Source: Myxococcales bacterium (GTDB lineage Bacteria; Myxococcota_A; UBA9160; SMWR01). From it: a stretch of 52,943 nucleotides of DNA. Both the position numbers and the translations under genes were made by a program. Below the pieces are notes generated by a model, which was given only the letters and a program-made list of their open reading frames with translations, made no database searches and was not told where the DNA came from. Below, in pieces: positions 16,854-25,201 of the stretch. The stretch spans positions 1 through 52,943 of the forward strand of contig JAOUNA010000002.1 in assembly GCA_029881215.1 (NCBI GenBank), read 5' to 3'. How positions within the stretch are numbered: position 1 is the first letter of the stretch; each line of letters starts with the position of its first letter.

Positions 16854-17822
16854 GTGAAGCAGAGCCACGCCGCGCTCGCTCAGCTCGCATCGAATACACT
16901 GTTCCGACCCGCCTCCGAGGCGGCCAGCCGGGTCTGCGAAGAGATCCGCTCCCGACACGGGGATGCGCTGGTGGCGGTGCTCTTCTACGGCTCGTGTCTG
17001 CGCGGCGAGAGCAGCGAAGGCGTGCTCGATTTCTACGCGCTCGTGGACGATTACGTCCGCGCCTACGACGCGCGCTGGCCCGCGTGGCTCAACGCAGCGT
17101 TTCCTCCGAGCGTCTTCTATCTCGAGTGTGATGCGGGATCGCAGCGCCTGCGGGCCAAGGTCGCCGTCATCTCGGTGCGCGACTTCTTGCGGGGAGTCGG
17201 AGCCCGCAGTGTGCGCTCGGGGATCTGGGCGCGCTTCTGCCAGCCCTCCGTCGCGGTATGGGTGCGTGACGCAGCCGCGCGCGAGGCGCTGGTCGCGGCG
17301 GTGGTCCGCGCGGCGCTCACCGCCGTCGAGCGAACACTTCCGCAGCTGCCCGACGCACGCGGCATGCAGCGCTTCGACGCGACGTCGTTCTGGCAGGCGT
17401 CGTTCCGGGAGACCTACGCCGCGGAGCTGCGCGCCGAGAGCGACACCACCATCCAGAATCTCTACCACACGGCGCCGGAGTACTACGCGCGCCTGCTCGA
17501 GGCGGCGCTCGAGTCTCTCGCCGGCGAGCGGCGGATCGCGCTGCGGCGCGACGGCGCGCTGTGGATCGTCGAGCATCCGCTCCGCCGCCTGAGGCGCGCG
17601 CGCACCATCGCGCGGCTGCGCAGACCCGCTGCCAAGCTGCTCGCCCTGATCCAGCTGCTGAAGAGTGCCTGCACCTTCGGCGATTGGCTGCCCTACGCGC
17701 TGTGGAAGCTGGAACGGCATACGGGCACGCGACTCGTGCTCACGGAGAGGCAGCGCCGTCATCCGTGGCTGTTCGGCTGGCCCCTCATCCTGCGCGTGCT
17801 GCGCCGCGGCGAGCTGCGTTGA
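16854..17822 (+). CDS. Nucleotidyltransferase-fold protein resembling Tam41 (CDP-DAG synthase)
   Basis: 322 residues, GTG start eight bases after the lipid kinase stop. Near the N-terminus is a polymerase-beta-type site AVLFYGSCLRG (Gly46-Ser47) with Asp59 (GVLDF) and Asp65-Asp66 (LVDDY), the arrangement of Tam41/Mmp37, the mitochondrial enzyme that makes CDP-diacylglycerol from phosphatidate and CTP. C-terminal basic segments could touch the membrane; no clear membrane helix. The partners (lipid kinase before it, CDP-alcohol phosphatidyltransferase two genes earlier) fit this reaction exactly. Similarity is at motif level, so the specific function is inferred. It could instead be an unrelated nucleotidyltransferase. 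Confidence 0.5.
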   Translation: MKQSHAALAQLASNTLFRPASEAASRVCEEIRSRHGDALVAVLFYGSCLRGESSEGVLDFYALVDDYVRAYDARWPAWLNAAFPPSVFYLECDAGSQRLRAKVAVISVRDFLRGVGARSVRSGIWARFCQPSVAVWVRDAAAREALVAAVVRAALTAVERTLPQLPDARGMQRFDATSFWQASFRETYAAELRAESDTTIQNLYHTAPEYYARLLEAALESLAGERRIALRRDGALWIVEHPLRRLRRARTIARLRRPAAKLLALIQLLKSACTFGDWLPYALWKLERHTGTRLVLTERQRRHPWLFGWPLILRVLRRGELR

Positions 17823-17895
17823 GACCGGACGGCACGCCGCGCTCTGCAGGAGCCCTGCGCCCGGCTGACGCCCCACGCCGTGCGGGTCGCGGGAG

Positions 17896-18384
17896 TCAGG
17901 CTCCGACGGGCGGATTCGCCTCGAGATCGAGGGCGGCGGCCAGATCGGCCACCACGCCACTCACGCGCTGCAGCGTTCCGTTGGTGTCGCCCTGGAACAG
18001 GCCCAGGAAGCGCTCCGTCAGCACCTGCTCCGCGCGCAGGATGGCGCGTCGCCCTTCCTCCGCGAGCTCGAGCCGGACGCCGCGCCGATCCGAAGCCACC
18101 GGAACGCGCCGCAGCATCCCGGCGTGCTCCAGGCCGTCGACCAGGGACGTGAGCGTGGGACGGCTCACACCCAGGGTCGAGGCGAGAATACTGGCGCGCA
18201 CGGGCCCGTCCGCGATTGTGACGAGCAGGCGATACTGCGGCAGGCTGATGCCGGTGCTGCGGCAGACCTGCTCGGCCAGCCGGGCCAGCCGGGCCAGCAA
18301 GCGGATGCCAGGTCGGAAGTCCGGAAGCGGCAGCGCGAGCCGATCGGATCGTCCCCCGACCAGGAGCAGCGATTGCGAGCTCAT
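17896..18384 (-). CDS. MarR-family transcriptional regulator
   Basis: 162 residues with a winged helix: SLPQYRLLVTIADG, LASTLGVSRPTLTSLVDGLE (recognition helix), then RRVPVASDRRGVRLELAEEG (wing). Start chosen at ATG 18384 because a perfect GAGGTGA Shine-Dalgarno lies at 18393-18399, eight bases upstream; the in-frame GTG at 18396 falls inside that site. It is divergent from the SDR gene, with a palindrome at 18453-18468 between them, the usual layout for a regulator that controls itself and its neighbour. MarR proteins often respond to aromatic or CoA-linked ligands; the ligand here is unknown. Confidence 0.88.
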   Translation of the reverse strand: MSSQSLLLVGGRSDRLALPLPDFRPGIRLLARLARLAEQVCRSTGISLPQYRLLVTIADGPVRASILASTLGVSRPTLTSLVDGLEHAGMLRRVPVASDRRGVRLELAEEGRRAILRAEQVLTERFLGLFQGDTNGTLQRVSGVVADLAAALDLEANPPVGA

Positions 18385-18431
18385 GGGTTGATTCACCTCA
18401 GGGGTTGGCGCTGATTCGATGGCGCGGCGCG

Positions 18432-18437
18432 AGTATA
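18432..18437 (-). promoter_or_regulatory. -10-like TATACT of the marR-type gene
   Basis: TATACT on the minus strand, 47 bases before the ATG at 18384 and 15 bases inside the palindrome at 18453-18468, so a repressor bound there would cover the -35 region. No good -35 hexamer is visible. Confidence 0.4.
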
Positions 18438-18452
18438 GAACCGGAAAACCTA

Positions 18453-18468
18453 ATTAGACTAGTCCAAT
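18453..18468. promoter_or_regulatory. Candidate MarR operator palindrome
   Basis: ATTAGACTAGTCCAAT is a 16-bp inverted repeat with one mismatched pair (ATT-n-GACTAGTC-n-AAT). It sits in an AT-rich patch between the divergent regulator and SDR genes. Size and symmetry fit a MarR dimer site. TTAGAC inside it could also serve as a -35 for the rightward genes. Confidence 0.6.
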
Positions 18469-18538
18469 CTCTGAAAAATCTTCTAACTGATCGACAGCAG
18501 TAGATTTTCTTCTGAGGTGACAGGGGGATACGGCGCGA

Positions 18539-18544
18539 TACGCT
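18539..18544 (+). promoter_or_regulatory. -10-like TACGCT close to the SDR start
   Basis: TACGCT ends eight bases before ATG 18553. That start has no Shine-Dalgarno, so the SDR transcript may be leaderless. The layout matches those at 1167, 26277, 28086 and 29090. Confidence 0.3.
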
Positions 18545-18552
18545 TGGCCCCC

Positions 18553-19359
18553 ATGGGATCTACCGCCCTGGTGACGGGCGCTTCTTCGGGGATCGGCGCC
18601 GCGACGGCTCGCGTGCTGGCGCAGCGGGGCTTCGAGGTCTTCGGCACCAGCCGCAGGCCCGAGGCGCTGCCGCCGGAGGCGCCGACCGGCATCCACTGGC
18701 TCGGCATGGACGTGCGCGACGAGGCGTCGGTCGGCCGCGCCGTGGCCCAGCTGCTGGACACGGGCTCCGGGCTCGACGCGCTCGTCTGCAACGCCGGCTG
18801 CGGCATCTTCGGCAGCGTCGAGGAGGTTCCACTCGAGGCGGCGCGGGCCCAGTTCGAGACCAACTTCTTCGGCACGCTCTGCACGCTGCGCGCCGCGCTG
18901 CCGCATCTTCGAGCGCGAGGCTCGGGCCGCGTCGTGCTGGTCGGCTCGCTTGCCGGGCGGGCCCCGATCCCGTTCCAGGCGCATTACTCGGCGTCGAAGG
19001 CGGCGATCGAAGCGCTGGCGCTGGCGCTGCGCAACGAGCTGCACCCGCTCGGCGTGCGCGTCTCCCTGGTCGAGCCCGGAGACATTCGCACGGCGTTCAA
19101 CGACGCCGTGGACTTCGGAGACCCGCAGGCCTCGGCGTACCGCGATCGCATCGCGCGCTGCCAGGGGGTCATCGAGAAGACGATGTCCGAGGCGCCGGGC
19201 CCCGAGATCGTCGCAAATGCGATTCATCGCGCGCTCACCGCACGCCGGCCGCGCGTGCGCTACGCGGTCGGTCCGGAATCGCGGCGCGTCCCCCTCGGTC
19301 GTCGCCTGCTGCCGGACGCCCTCGCGCTGCGCCTGATCCGCGCGCACTTCCGCGTTTGA
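18553..19359 (+). CDS. Short-chain dehydrogenase/reductase
   Basis: 268 residues of classical SDR type. Cofactor motif TGASSGIG near residue 8, NAG (CNAGCGI) near residue 78, and the catalytic Ser (LVGSLAGR) with Tyr-x3-Lys (HYSASKAA). The Arg-rich TSRRPE after beta-2 suggests NADP(H). The frame is open to GTG 18517, but the Rossmann strand starts right after ATG 18553, which I prefer. It is probably controlled by the divergent MarR protein and lies just before a SCP-x thiolase, so an oxidoreductase step in lipid or steroid side-chain metabolism is plausible. Substrate unknown. Confidence 0.85.
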   Translation: MGSTALVTGASSGIGAATARVLAQRGFEVFGTSRRPEALPPEAPTGIHWLGMDVRDEASVGRAVAQLLDTGSGLDALVCNAGCGIFGSVEEVPLEAARAQFETNFFGTLCTLRAALPHLRARGSGRVVLVGSLAGRAPIPFQAHYSASKAAIEALALALRNELHPLGVRVSLVEPGDIRTAFNDAVDFGDPQASAYRDRIARCQGVIEKTMSEAPGPEIVANAIHRALTARRPRVRYAVGPESRRVPLGRRLLPDALALRLIRAHFRV

Positions 19360-19398
19360 CACTGGGAGGTGCAGCGCTCGGGGATGCGGCGAGCGCTG

Positions 19399-19407
19399 TG
19401 CTATTTT
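19399..19407 (+). promoter_or_regulatory. Extended -10 promoter element before the thiolase
   Basis: TGCTATTTT is an extended -10 (TG-n-TATTTT) in a T-rich patch, with a leader of about 90 bases to ATG 19502. No -35 match is seen, which is usual for extended -10 promoters. Confidence 0.4.
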
Positions 19408-19501
19408 TCCGCTTCGCGCCACGGTTCGAATCGAGCTCTTGCGGCTCGCCTCTCACACCGGAACTCGGACCTGCGAACCCCGTGCAAGAGGAGCGCTTCC
19501 G

Positions 19502-20704
19502 ATGAGCAATCGCGTGTACGTCGTCGGCGTCGGCATGACCCGGTTCGAGAAGCCCGGCTCCCGGGAGTGGGACTATCCGGACATGGCGCGGGAAGCGGGC
19601 GAGAAGGCGCTCTCGGACGCGGGCATCGCGTATGAAGAGATCGAGCAGGTGATCGCGGGCTACACGAGCGGCGACTCCACCAGCGGCGAGCGCGCCGTCT
19701 ACACGCTCGGTCTCACGGGCATTCCCATCTACAACGTGAACAACAACTGCTCGACGGGTTCCACCGCGCTCTTCATGGGGAAGCAGCTGATCGAGGGCGG
19801 CCTCGCCGACTGCGTGCTGGCGATCGGCTTCGAGAAGATGGAGCGGGGATCCATCGGGATGAAATACACCGATCGCACGCCCCCGCTCGATCGGCACATC
19901 AAACACATGGCGGAGCTGCGCGGCTTCTCGGAGGCGCCGATGGCCCCCCAGCTCTTCGGCAATGCTGGCCGGGAGCACATGGAGCGCTACGGCACGCGAC
20001 CGGAGCAGTTCGCAAAGATCGGCTGGAAGAACCACAAGCATTCGGTCAACAATCCGTACTCGCAGTTCCGGGACGAGTACACGCTCGAAGACATCCTCGG
20101 CGCGCCGATGATCTACGAACCGCTGACGAAGCTGCAGTGCTGTCCGACGTCGGACGGTGCCGCAGCGGCCCTGCTGGCGAGCGCGACCTTCGTCGAGAAG
20201 CACGGGCTGCGAGACCAGGCGGTGGAGATCCTCGGCATGGCCATGGCCACCGATCTGCCGAGCAGCTTCGAAGAGAAGAGCTCGATCAAGCTCGTCGGCT
20301 ACGACATGACGAAGAAGGCGGCCGAGCAGGTATACGAGCAGTCGGGGTTCGGCCCCGAGAACGTGGATGTGGTGGAACTTCACGACTGCTTCTCGACGAA
20401 CGAGCTGATCACCTACGAGGCGCTCGGCTTGTGCGCGGAAGGCAAAGGCGGAGAGCTGGTGGACTCCGGCGCCACGACCTACGGCGGACAGCCGGTCGTG
20501 AACCCTTCGGGCGGATTGATCTCGAAGGGACATCCCCTGGGCGCCACCGGCCTCGCGCAGTGCGCGGAGCTCAACTGGCAGCTGCGCGGCATCGCCGACG
20601 CACGCCAGGTCGAAGGCGCCGAGCTCGCGCTCCAGCACAACCTCGGTCTCGGCGGCGCCGCCGTCGTCGCGATGTATCGCAAGGCAGCGTTCGGCGACCG
20701 CTGA
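19502..20704 (+). CDS. SCP-x type thiolase / lipid-transfer protein
   Basis: 400 residues, ATG with AGAGGAG eight bases upstream. Thiolase fold: nucleophile Cys83 in [22 protein letters not shown] in the second half, [14 protein letters not shown] with the catalytic His, and [14 protein letters not shown] at the end. These features match the thiolase part of sterol carrier protein x, which cleaves branched 3-oxoacyl-CoA, including sterol side chains. No C-terminal SCP-2 domain is attached. Downstream of an SDR and a MarR-type gene, it probably belongs to one catabolic unit. Confidence 0.92.
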   Translation: MSNRVYVVGVGMTRFEKPGSREWDYPDMAREAGEKALSDAGIAYEEIEQVIAGYTSGDSTSGERAVYTLGLTGIPIYNVNNNCSTGSTALFMGKQLIEGGLADCVLAIGFEKMERGSIGMKYTDRTPPLDRHIKHMAELRGFSEAPMAPQLFGNAGREHMERYGTRPEQFAKIGWKNHKHSVNNPYSQFRDEYTLEDILGAPMIYEPLTKLQCCPTSDGAAAALLASATFVEKHGLRDQAVEILGMAMATDLPSSFEEKSSIKLVGYDMTKKAAEQVYEQSGFGPENVDVVELHDCFSTNELITYEALGLCAEGKGGELVDSGATTYGGQPVVNPSGGLISKGHPLGATGLAQCAELNWQLRGIADARQVEGAELALQHNLGLGGAAVVAMYRKAAFGDR

Positions 20705-20728
20705 GCGCTACAGCCGCCCGAGGATCGC

Positions 20729-22117
20729 TTGAGCCGAGTCGCTGCAGATCGCGCGCCCGCCGCAACGAGCGAAGACCCCCGACTGAATTCTGCGCGCAAG
20801 CTGGTCTACGCGAGCGGCGACGTCACACTCAACACGGCGCTGTCGGCGCTCTCGATCATCTTCATCCAGTACTTCCTCACCCAGGTCGCCGGGCTGAGGC
20901 CGGAGCTGGCAGCCGCCGTGCAGCTCGTGGGCCGCGCCGTGGATGCCTTCACCGATCCGGCAATGGGCCGCCTCTCGGATGCGTGTCGCTGGAAGCTCGG
21001 CCGCCGGCGCCCCTTCCTGCTGATCGGCGCCGTGCCGTTCGGTGTCACCTTCGCGCTGCTGTGGGTCGATCTCGGCGCGGCTTCCCAGTGGGAGATGTTC
21101 ACCTACTACACCGGCATCTACGTGCTGCTCAGCCTGGCGATGACCGTGCTGTCGATCCCGTACCTGGCGCTCCAGCCCGAGATGGCGCTCGGCTACGACG
21201 CGCGCACGTCGCTGAACACCTTCCGCAATGCCGGATCGGTGCTCGGCATTCTCGCAACCGTGGCGTTCCGGCCGCTGGCGCACGCCCTGGGCGACGGCCC
21301 GCGAGGCTTCGCCTGCGCGGGCATCGCGTTCGGACTGCTGCTCGCGCTGCCGTGGCTCCCGATCTTCCTCGCCACGTGGGAGCGCCCGGAGTTCCAGCAG
21401 CGCACGCCCCGCATGACGCTTCGCGCCGGCCTGCTCGCCGTCGCGCGCCACCGCGCCTTCCGGAAGCTCGTCGGCCTGTATCTGTGCGGTCGCGTGGCCA
21501 TGGATCTGGTGGGCGCGATGCTCATTCTCTACTTCACGCACTACATGGGCCGCACCCACGACTTCGAGCGCGTGATGCTGCTCTTCCTGGCCGTCGTGCT
21601 CGTCTCTCTTCCCTTCTGGCTGCGCGTCGCCCAGGGATTCGACAAGGCGTCGATCTTCATCGTGGGCTCGCTGTGGTGGATCGTGTCCCTGCTGTCGCTC
21701 CTGCTCGCGGAGCCCGATTGGCCGCGCTGGTCCGTCTTCGCGCTCGCCGCGCTCGGCGCCGTGGGGTACGCCGTCGTGGATCTGATGCCGTGGTCGATGC
21801 TGGGCGAAGTCGTCGACGCGGACGATCTCGCCACCGGCGAGCGCCGGGAGGGCATCTACAACGGCTTCTTCACCTTCCTGCGCAAGCTCGCGGGCACGAT
21901 CGCCGTGGCCCTGGCGCTCGCATCGCTGGGAGCGCTCGGCCTCACGAAGGGGGACGCCCAGTCCGAGACGGTGCGCAGCGCGATCCGATTGCTGTCCACG
22001 CTCACGCCGGCCGTGTTTCTCGCACTCGGGGTGTGGATCGCCCGCGGCTACCCGCTCTCCCGCGAGCGGCACGCCCGCATCGTGAAGCAGCTCGCGGAGC
22101 GCAACGCGAAGCGCTGA
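20729..22117 (+). CDS. Major facilitator transporter, GPH cation symporter type
   Basis: 462 residues, TTG start with GAGG five bases before it. Twelve predicted membrane helices. The motifs VGRAVDAFTDPAMGRLSD and RRRPFLLIGAVPFG after helix 2 are those of the glycoside-pentoside-hexuronide:cation symporter (MelB-like, MFS_2) family. Related proteins in this family also carry lysophospholipids (MFSD2-type), so a sugar is not certain. It starts 24 bases after the thiolase gene and is probably in the same transcript, which favours an import role for the compound broken down by the SDR and thiolase. Confidence 0.85.
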   Translation: MSRVAADRAPAATSEDPRLNSARKLVYASGDVTLNTALSALSIIFIQYFLTQVAGLRPELAAAVQLVGRAVDAFTDPAMGRLSDACRWKLGRRRPFLLIGAVPFGVTFALLWVDLGAASQWEMFTYYTGIYVLLSLAMTVLSIPYLALQPEMALGYDARTSLNTFRNAGSVLGILATVAFRPLAHALGDGPRGFACAGIAFGLLLALPWLPIFLATWERPEFQQRTPRMTLRAGLLAVARHRAFRKLVGLYLCGRVAMDLVGAMLILYFTHYMGRTHDFERVMLLFLAVVLVSLPFWLRVAQGFDKASIFIVGSLWWIVSLLSLLLAEPDWPRWSVFALAALGAVGYAVVDLMPWSMLGEVVDADDLATGERREGIYNGFFTFLRKLAGTIAVALALASLGALGLTKGDAQSETVRSAIRLLSTLTPAVFLALGVWIARGYPLSRERHARIVKQLAERNAKR

Positions 22118-22151
22118 GGTGAACCGCGCAGGCGCCCGCGCAGGAACCGCT

Positions 22152-23558
22152 TCAGCGCGTCAGGCCGCCGGCGCGCAGCCCCTCCTCGACGAGCGCGCGG
22201 GGCTCCGGATGCGCGGCGAAGGTGAGGTGCGCGCCCGGATACCACGCCATGCGCGGTCGCTCCCAGTGGCGCCACAGATCGCGCGCCTGCTCGGGGGGCA
22301 CGATGCGGTCGGCCGTCCCGGCGAAGAGGAAGCGCCGCTCGCGGCTCACGCGGGGTGTCAACGCGAGGGGCGAGACGACGCGGAGCACATCCGAGACGTC
22401 CCGTTCCTTGATGTCGTGGAGCTGCGCTTCGCGCACCTGCATCGCAGGGCTGTGCCGGAACAGCAGGTGCGCGAGATCCACGGCGGGGACGCCCACGATC
22501 GCGCAGGAGAGGCCCTCGCAGAGCGAGGCGAGCAGCGCGGCGTTGTATCCCCCGAGCGAGATGCCGTAGACGCCGATCTTCATGGCGCCCTGCCCCTCCA
22601 GCCAGGCGAGCATGCGGCGCACGTCCCAGACCGCCTGCGCCTCCGCGTGGAGCGTGTCGATCACGTCCGCTCCCAGGTAGCCGTCGCCGCTGCTCCAGCC
22701 GGGCGCGCGGGGCCCGTGCAGCGGGAGCACGGGGAGCAGCAGATTGAGTCCCAGCTGACGGTGCAGCCAGTCGGGGCGGAACGCGTGGAGGTCCACGATC
22801 GGTCGGCCCATTCGATAGCCGTGGATGCAGATCAACCAGGGGCGCGGGGCGCCGCGGTGGCGCAGGACCCAGGCGTGCGCCACCCGGTTCTCTGCGTAGC
22901 CGAGCCAGCGCGAGGCGCCCGGCTCTTCGTCGTGCGGCTCGTAGCCGCTCTCGAAGCGCAGGTGTTCATAGGCGATGCCGCCCGTCGCGGCGGGCGAGAG
23001 CTCGGGAGACTCGAGACCCGGAGGTCCCCGGTGATAGCTCTCCGGCTTCTCGAGCCAGCCGGCGGCGTCGAAGAGCTCGCGCGCGCGCGCCACCTCGCGC
23101 CGGATGCGCGCGAGATCGCCGCCGCTCCGGAGCATCGCCGCGAGCGTGTTGCTCGAGAGGACCAGCTCATCCAGCGCGACCTCGGCGGCCAGCCGCAGAC
23201 CCTTCGCGGACGCCGGCACCTCCTCGACGCGGGTCTCGACGCGCAGCGTGTACGCCCCCGCCGCGACGAAGCCGAGCGCCGAAGCGGCCAGCAGCAGGAG
23301 CCCGTGTCCGGCGCCCACCAGGGGGAGAGCGGGCAGTGCCGCGAGCACGCCGAGTGCGCCTCCCAGCGCCGCGAACTGACCGATGCGCAGCTCGCCCGGC
23401 ATCCCGAGCATGGCGAGACCGGATCCCAGCAGCAGGGTCCCGGGAAGCACCGAGACGAGGAAGCCGGGAAGTCCGTGCGCGGGCGCACTCCACAGCCAAT
23501 AGAGCCCCGCGATCAGCGGCAGCCAGCCCTCTCGGTACCCGCGAGACGATTCGACCAC
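22152..23558 (-). CDS. Membrane-anchored alpha/beta hydrolase
   Basis: 468 residues from GTG 23558. The first 105 residues hold about three hydrophobic segments (LIAGLYWLWSAP; FLVSVLPGTLLLG; LLLLAASALGFVAAGAY), so the protein is anchored in the inner membrane. The hydrolase domain follows: ICIHGYRMG (oxyanion region), nucleophile elbow YGISLGGYNAAL, acid FAGTADRIVP and His in PGAHLTF. This is a complete catalytic triad. It is convergent with the transporter gene. Substrate unknown; esterase or lipase activity is likely. A TATGCT hexamer on the minus strand at 23630-23635 may be the -10. Confidence 0.82.
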   Translation of the reverse strand: MVESSRGYREGWLPLIAGLYWLWSAPAHGLPGFLVSVLPGTLLLGSGLAMLGMPGELRIGQFAALGGALGVLAALPALPLVGAGHGLLLLAASALGFVAAGAYTLRVETRVEEVPASAKGLRLAAEVALDELVLSSNTLAAMLRSGGDLARIRREVARARELFDAAGWLEKPESYHRGPPGLESPELSPAATGGIAYEHLRFESGYEPHDEEPGASRWLGYAENRVAHAWVLRHRGAPRPWLICIHGYRMGRPIVDLHAFRPDWLHRQLGLNLLLPVLPLHGPRAPGWSSGDGYLGADVIDTLHAEAQAVWDVRRMLAWLEGQGAMKIGVYGISLGGYNAALLASLCEGLSCAIVGVPAVDLAHLLFRHSPAMQVREAQLHDIKERDVSDVLRVVSPLALTPRVSRERRFLFAGTADRIVPPEQARDLWRHWERPRMAWYPGAHLTFAAHPEPRALVEEGLRAGGLTR

Positions 23559-23629
23559 GTATTGCGCTCCCGTCCGGCCCTGCGCGCGATGCGCCGTGCC
23601 GCGCCCACTCGGTTCTGCGCGCCCGAGCG

Positions 23630-23635
23630 AGCATA
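23630..23635 (-). promoter_or_regulatory. -10-like TATGCT upstream of the hydrolase gene
   Basis: TATGCT on the minus strand, 71 bases before GTG 23558. The same hexamer occurs in the upstream regions of the NSS transporter (25100), Nudix (29090) and phhB (42594) genes. Confidence 0.35.
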
Positions 23636-23696
23636 ACCTGGGCCGTTCGATCCCGTCAGTCGCCCGCTCCCGGCTCGCCGCGTCGCTGGCGAGCGC

Positions 23697-25031
23697 TCAC
23701 GACGCGAACAGTCCGCGGATCGCGTGCCACGTCTCGGGCACGGCGAACCAGAGCACGAAGATCAGGAAGATGGGAACGGCGAAGCGAAGCAGCCAGCGCC
23801 ACAGGAAGAACCAGGGCACGCCGTGGGCTCCCGCGCGCGCCTCGGCGACGGGATCTCGCATGAACCATCCCACGAAGACCGAGAGCGCGAGGCCGCCGCC
23901 CAGCAGGAAGAGGTTGTTCGCGATCTGATCGACCACCCCGAGCACGTCGGTGCTCCAGGCGGAAGGCGTCCCGAGCAGCGTGATCGCCGTACCGCTGACG
24001 AGGGCCGCGCGCCTGCGCGACCACCCGAGTCCGTCGATCGCAGAGGCAACGACGACCTCGAGGAGCGAGATCGCCGAGGTGAGTGCGCCCACCACGAGAG
24101 CGGCGAAGAAGGCAAATCCCACCACGCGTCCCACGCCGCCCATCTCCGCGAAGGCCTGCGGCAGGGTGATGAAGAGCGCACCGACGGTGCTCGCCTCCAC
24201 GCGCGCTTCCAGCCCCAGCGCGAAGATCAGCGGAAACACCACGAGTCCGGCGAGAAACGCGATCGCAACGTCCGCGCCGACGATGATCAGCGACTCGTTG
24301 GGTAGGTGTTGATCGCGCCCGAGATAGCTGGCGAAGGTGAGCATGGCGCCCATTCCGAGGCTCAGGCTGAAGAAGGCCTGACCCGCGGCGTCCTTCAACA
24401 CGCTCCAGTGGAGCAGCTTGGAGACGTCTGCCGAGAGATAGTAGGCGTAGCCGGCCGAAGCTCCGTGGAGCGTGGTGGCGTAGACCGCGAGGCCCGCCAC
24501 GATGACGAAGAGCGCGGGCATCAAGAGCATGGCGGTGCGCTCGATTCCGCGCTTCACGCCGCCGGCCACGATCCCGATCGTGACGGCCATGAAGAGCACG
24601 TGGAAGCCGAACGCGTCCCATCCGGTCGCAATCTCGCCGAACCGGTCGGCCGCGTGGGCACCGAAGCCTTCGGTCAGCACGATCAGGCCGTAGCGGACCG
24701 TCCAGCCCGCAATCACGCCGTAGTAGGAGAGGATCAGGAAGCCTGCCGCCACGAAGACGCCGCCGAGCAGCTTCCAGCGCGGGCCGCCGAAGTGCTGCAG
24801 CGCACGGATCGGACTCTGCTGCGCCCCGCGACCGACCACGAGCTCGGCCAGCAGGACGGGCAGGCCCACGACCAACGTGACGCCGACGTAGAAGATCACG
24901 AAGGCGGCCCCGCCGTTCTCGGCGGCGAGGTACGAGAAGCGCCACATGTTGCCGAGCCCGACGGCGGAACCCACCGCGGCGAGGACGAAGCCCGTGCGGC
25001 TCGACCACTGCTCTCTGGCTGCGCTGGCCAT
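23697..25031 (-). CDS. Sodium-dependent neurotransmitter-symporter (NSS/SNF) family transporter
   Basis: 444 residues, ATG with GGAGGGA upstream. LeuT-fold family signatures are clear: QWSSRTGFVLAAVGSAVGLG, then NMWRFSYLAAENGGAAF in helix 1, and LSLGMGAMLTFASYLGRD in helix 6. Bacterial members take up amino acids with sodium. The length suggests 11 to 12 helices, as in TnaT/MhsT. It sits alone between a hydrolase gene and a divergent oxygenase-like gene; nothing in the window indicates the amino acid. Confidence 0.93.
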   Translation of the reverse strand: MASAAREQWSSRTGFVLAAVGSAVGLGNMWRFSYLAAENGGAAFVIFYVGVTLVVGLPVLLAELVVGRGAQQSPIRALQHFGGPRWKLLGGVFVAAGFLILSYYGVIAGWTVRYGLIVLTEGFGAHAADRFGEIATGWDAFGFHVLFMAVTIGIVAGGVKRGIERTAMLLMPALFVIVAGLAVYATTLHGASAGYAYYLSADVSKLLHWSVLKDAAGQAFFSLSLGMGAMLTFASYLGRDQHLPNESLIIVGADVAIAFLAGLVVFPLIFALGLEARVEASTVGALFITLPQAFAEMGGVGRVVGFAFFAALVVGALTSAISLLEVVVASAIDGLGWSRRRAALVSGTAITLLGTPSAWSTDVLGVVDQIANNLFLLGGGLALSVFVGWFMRDPVAEARAGAHGVPWFFLWRWLLRFAVPIFLIFVLWFAVPETWHAIRGLFAS

Positions 25032-25099
25032 GAATCCCTCCGGCGGCCGTGCCCCACGCAGGCACCCTGCCTCGCACGGGGTCGTTGCGGAGCCGGGCG

Positions 25100-25105
25100 A
25101 GCATA
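25100..25105 (-). promoter_or_regulatory. -10-like TATGCT of the NSS transporter gene
   Basis: TATGCT on the minus strand, preceded by GTTG, 68 bases before ATG 25031. It is the second TATGCT in an upstream region within 1.5 kb. Confidence 0.35.
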
Positions 25106-25201
25106 CAACGCCCGGCCGGGGAGGGCCGACGGCGCACTACACCGCCGGCGCGAGCCGGTCGATAGATGGGGTCGGAGCCCTGCCGGATCACGGAGAGCTG
25201 C

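Noticed and set aside
17846-17858. GCAGG-AGC-CCTGC hairpin after the Tam41-like gene as a terminator
   Set aside because: The stem is only five base pairs and there is no T run; such repeats are expected by chance at this GC content.
18514-18520. GAGGTGA as the Shine-Dalgarno of the SDR gene
   Set aside because: No start codon in the right frame lies 5-12 bases downstream; the GTG at 18517 lies inside it. The SDR fold starts at ATG 18553.
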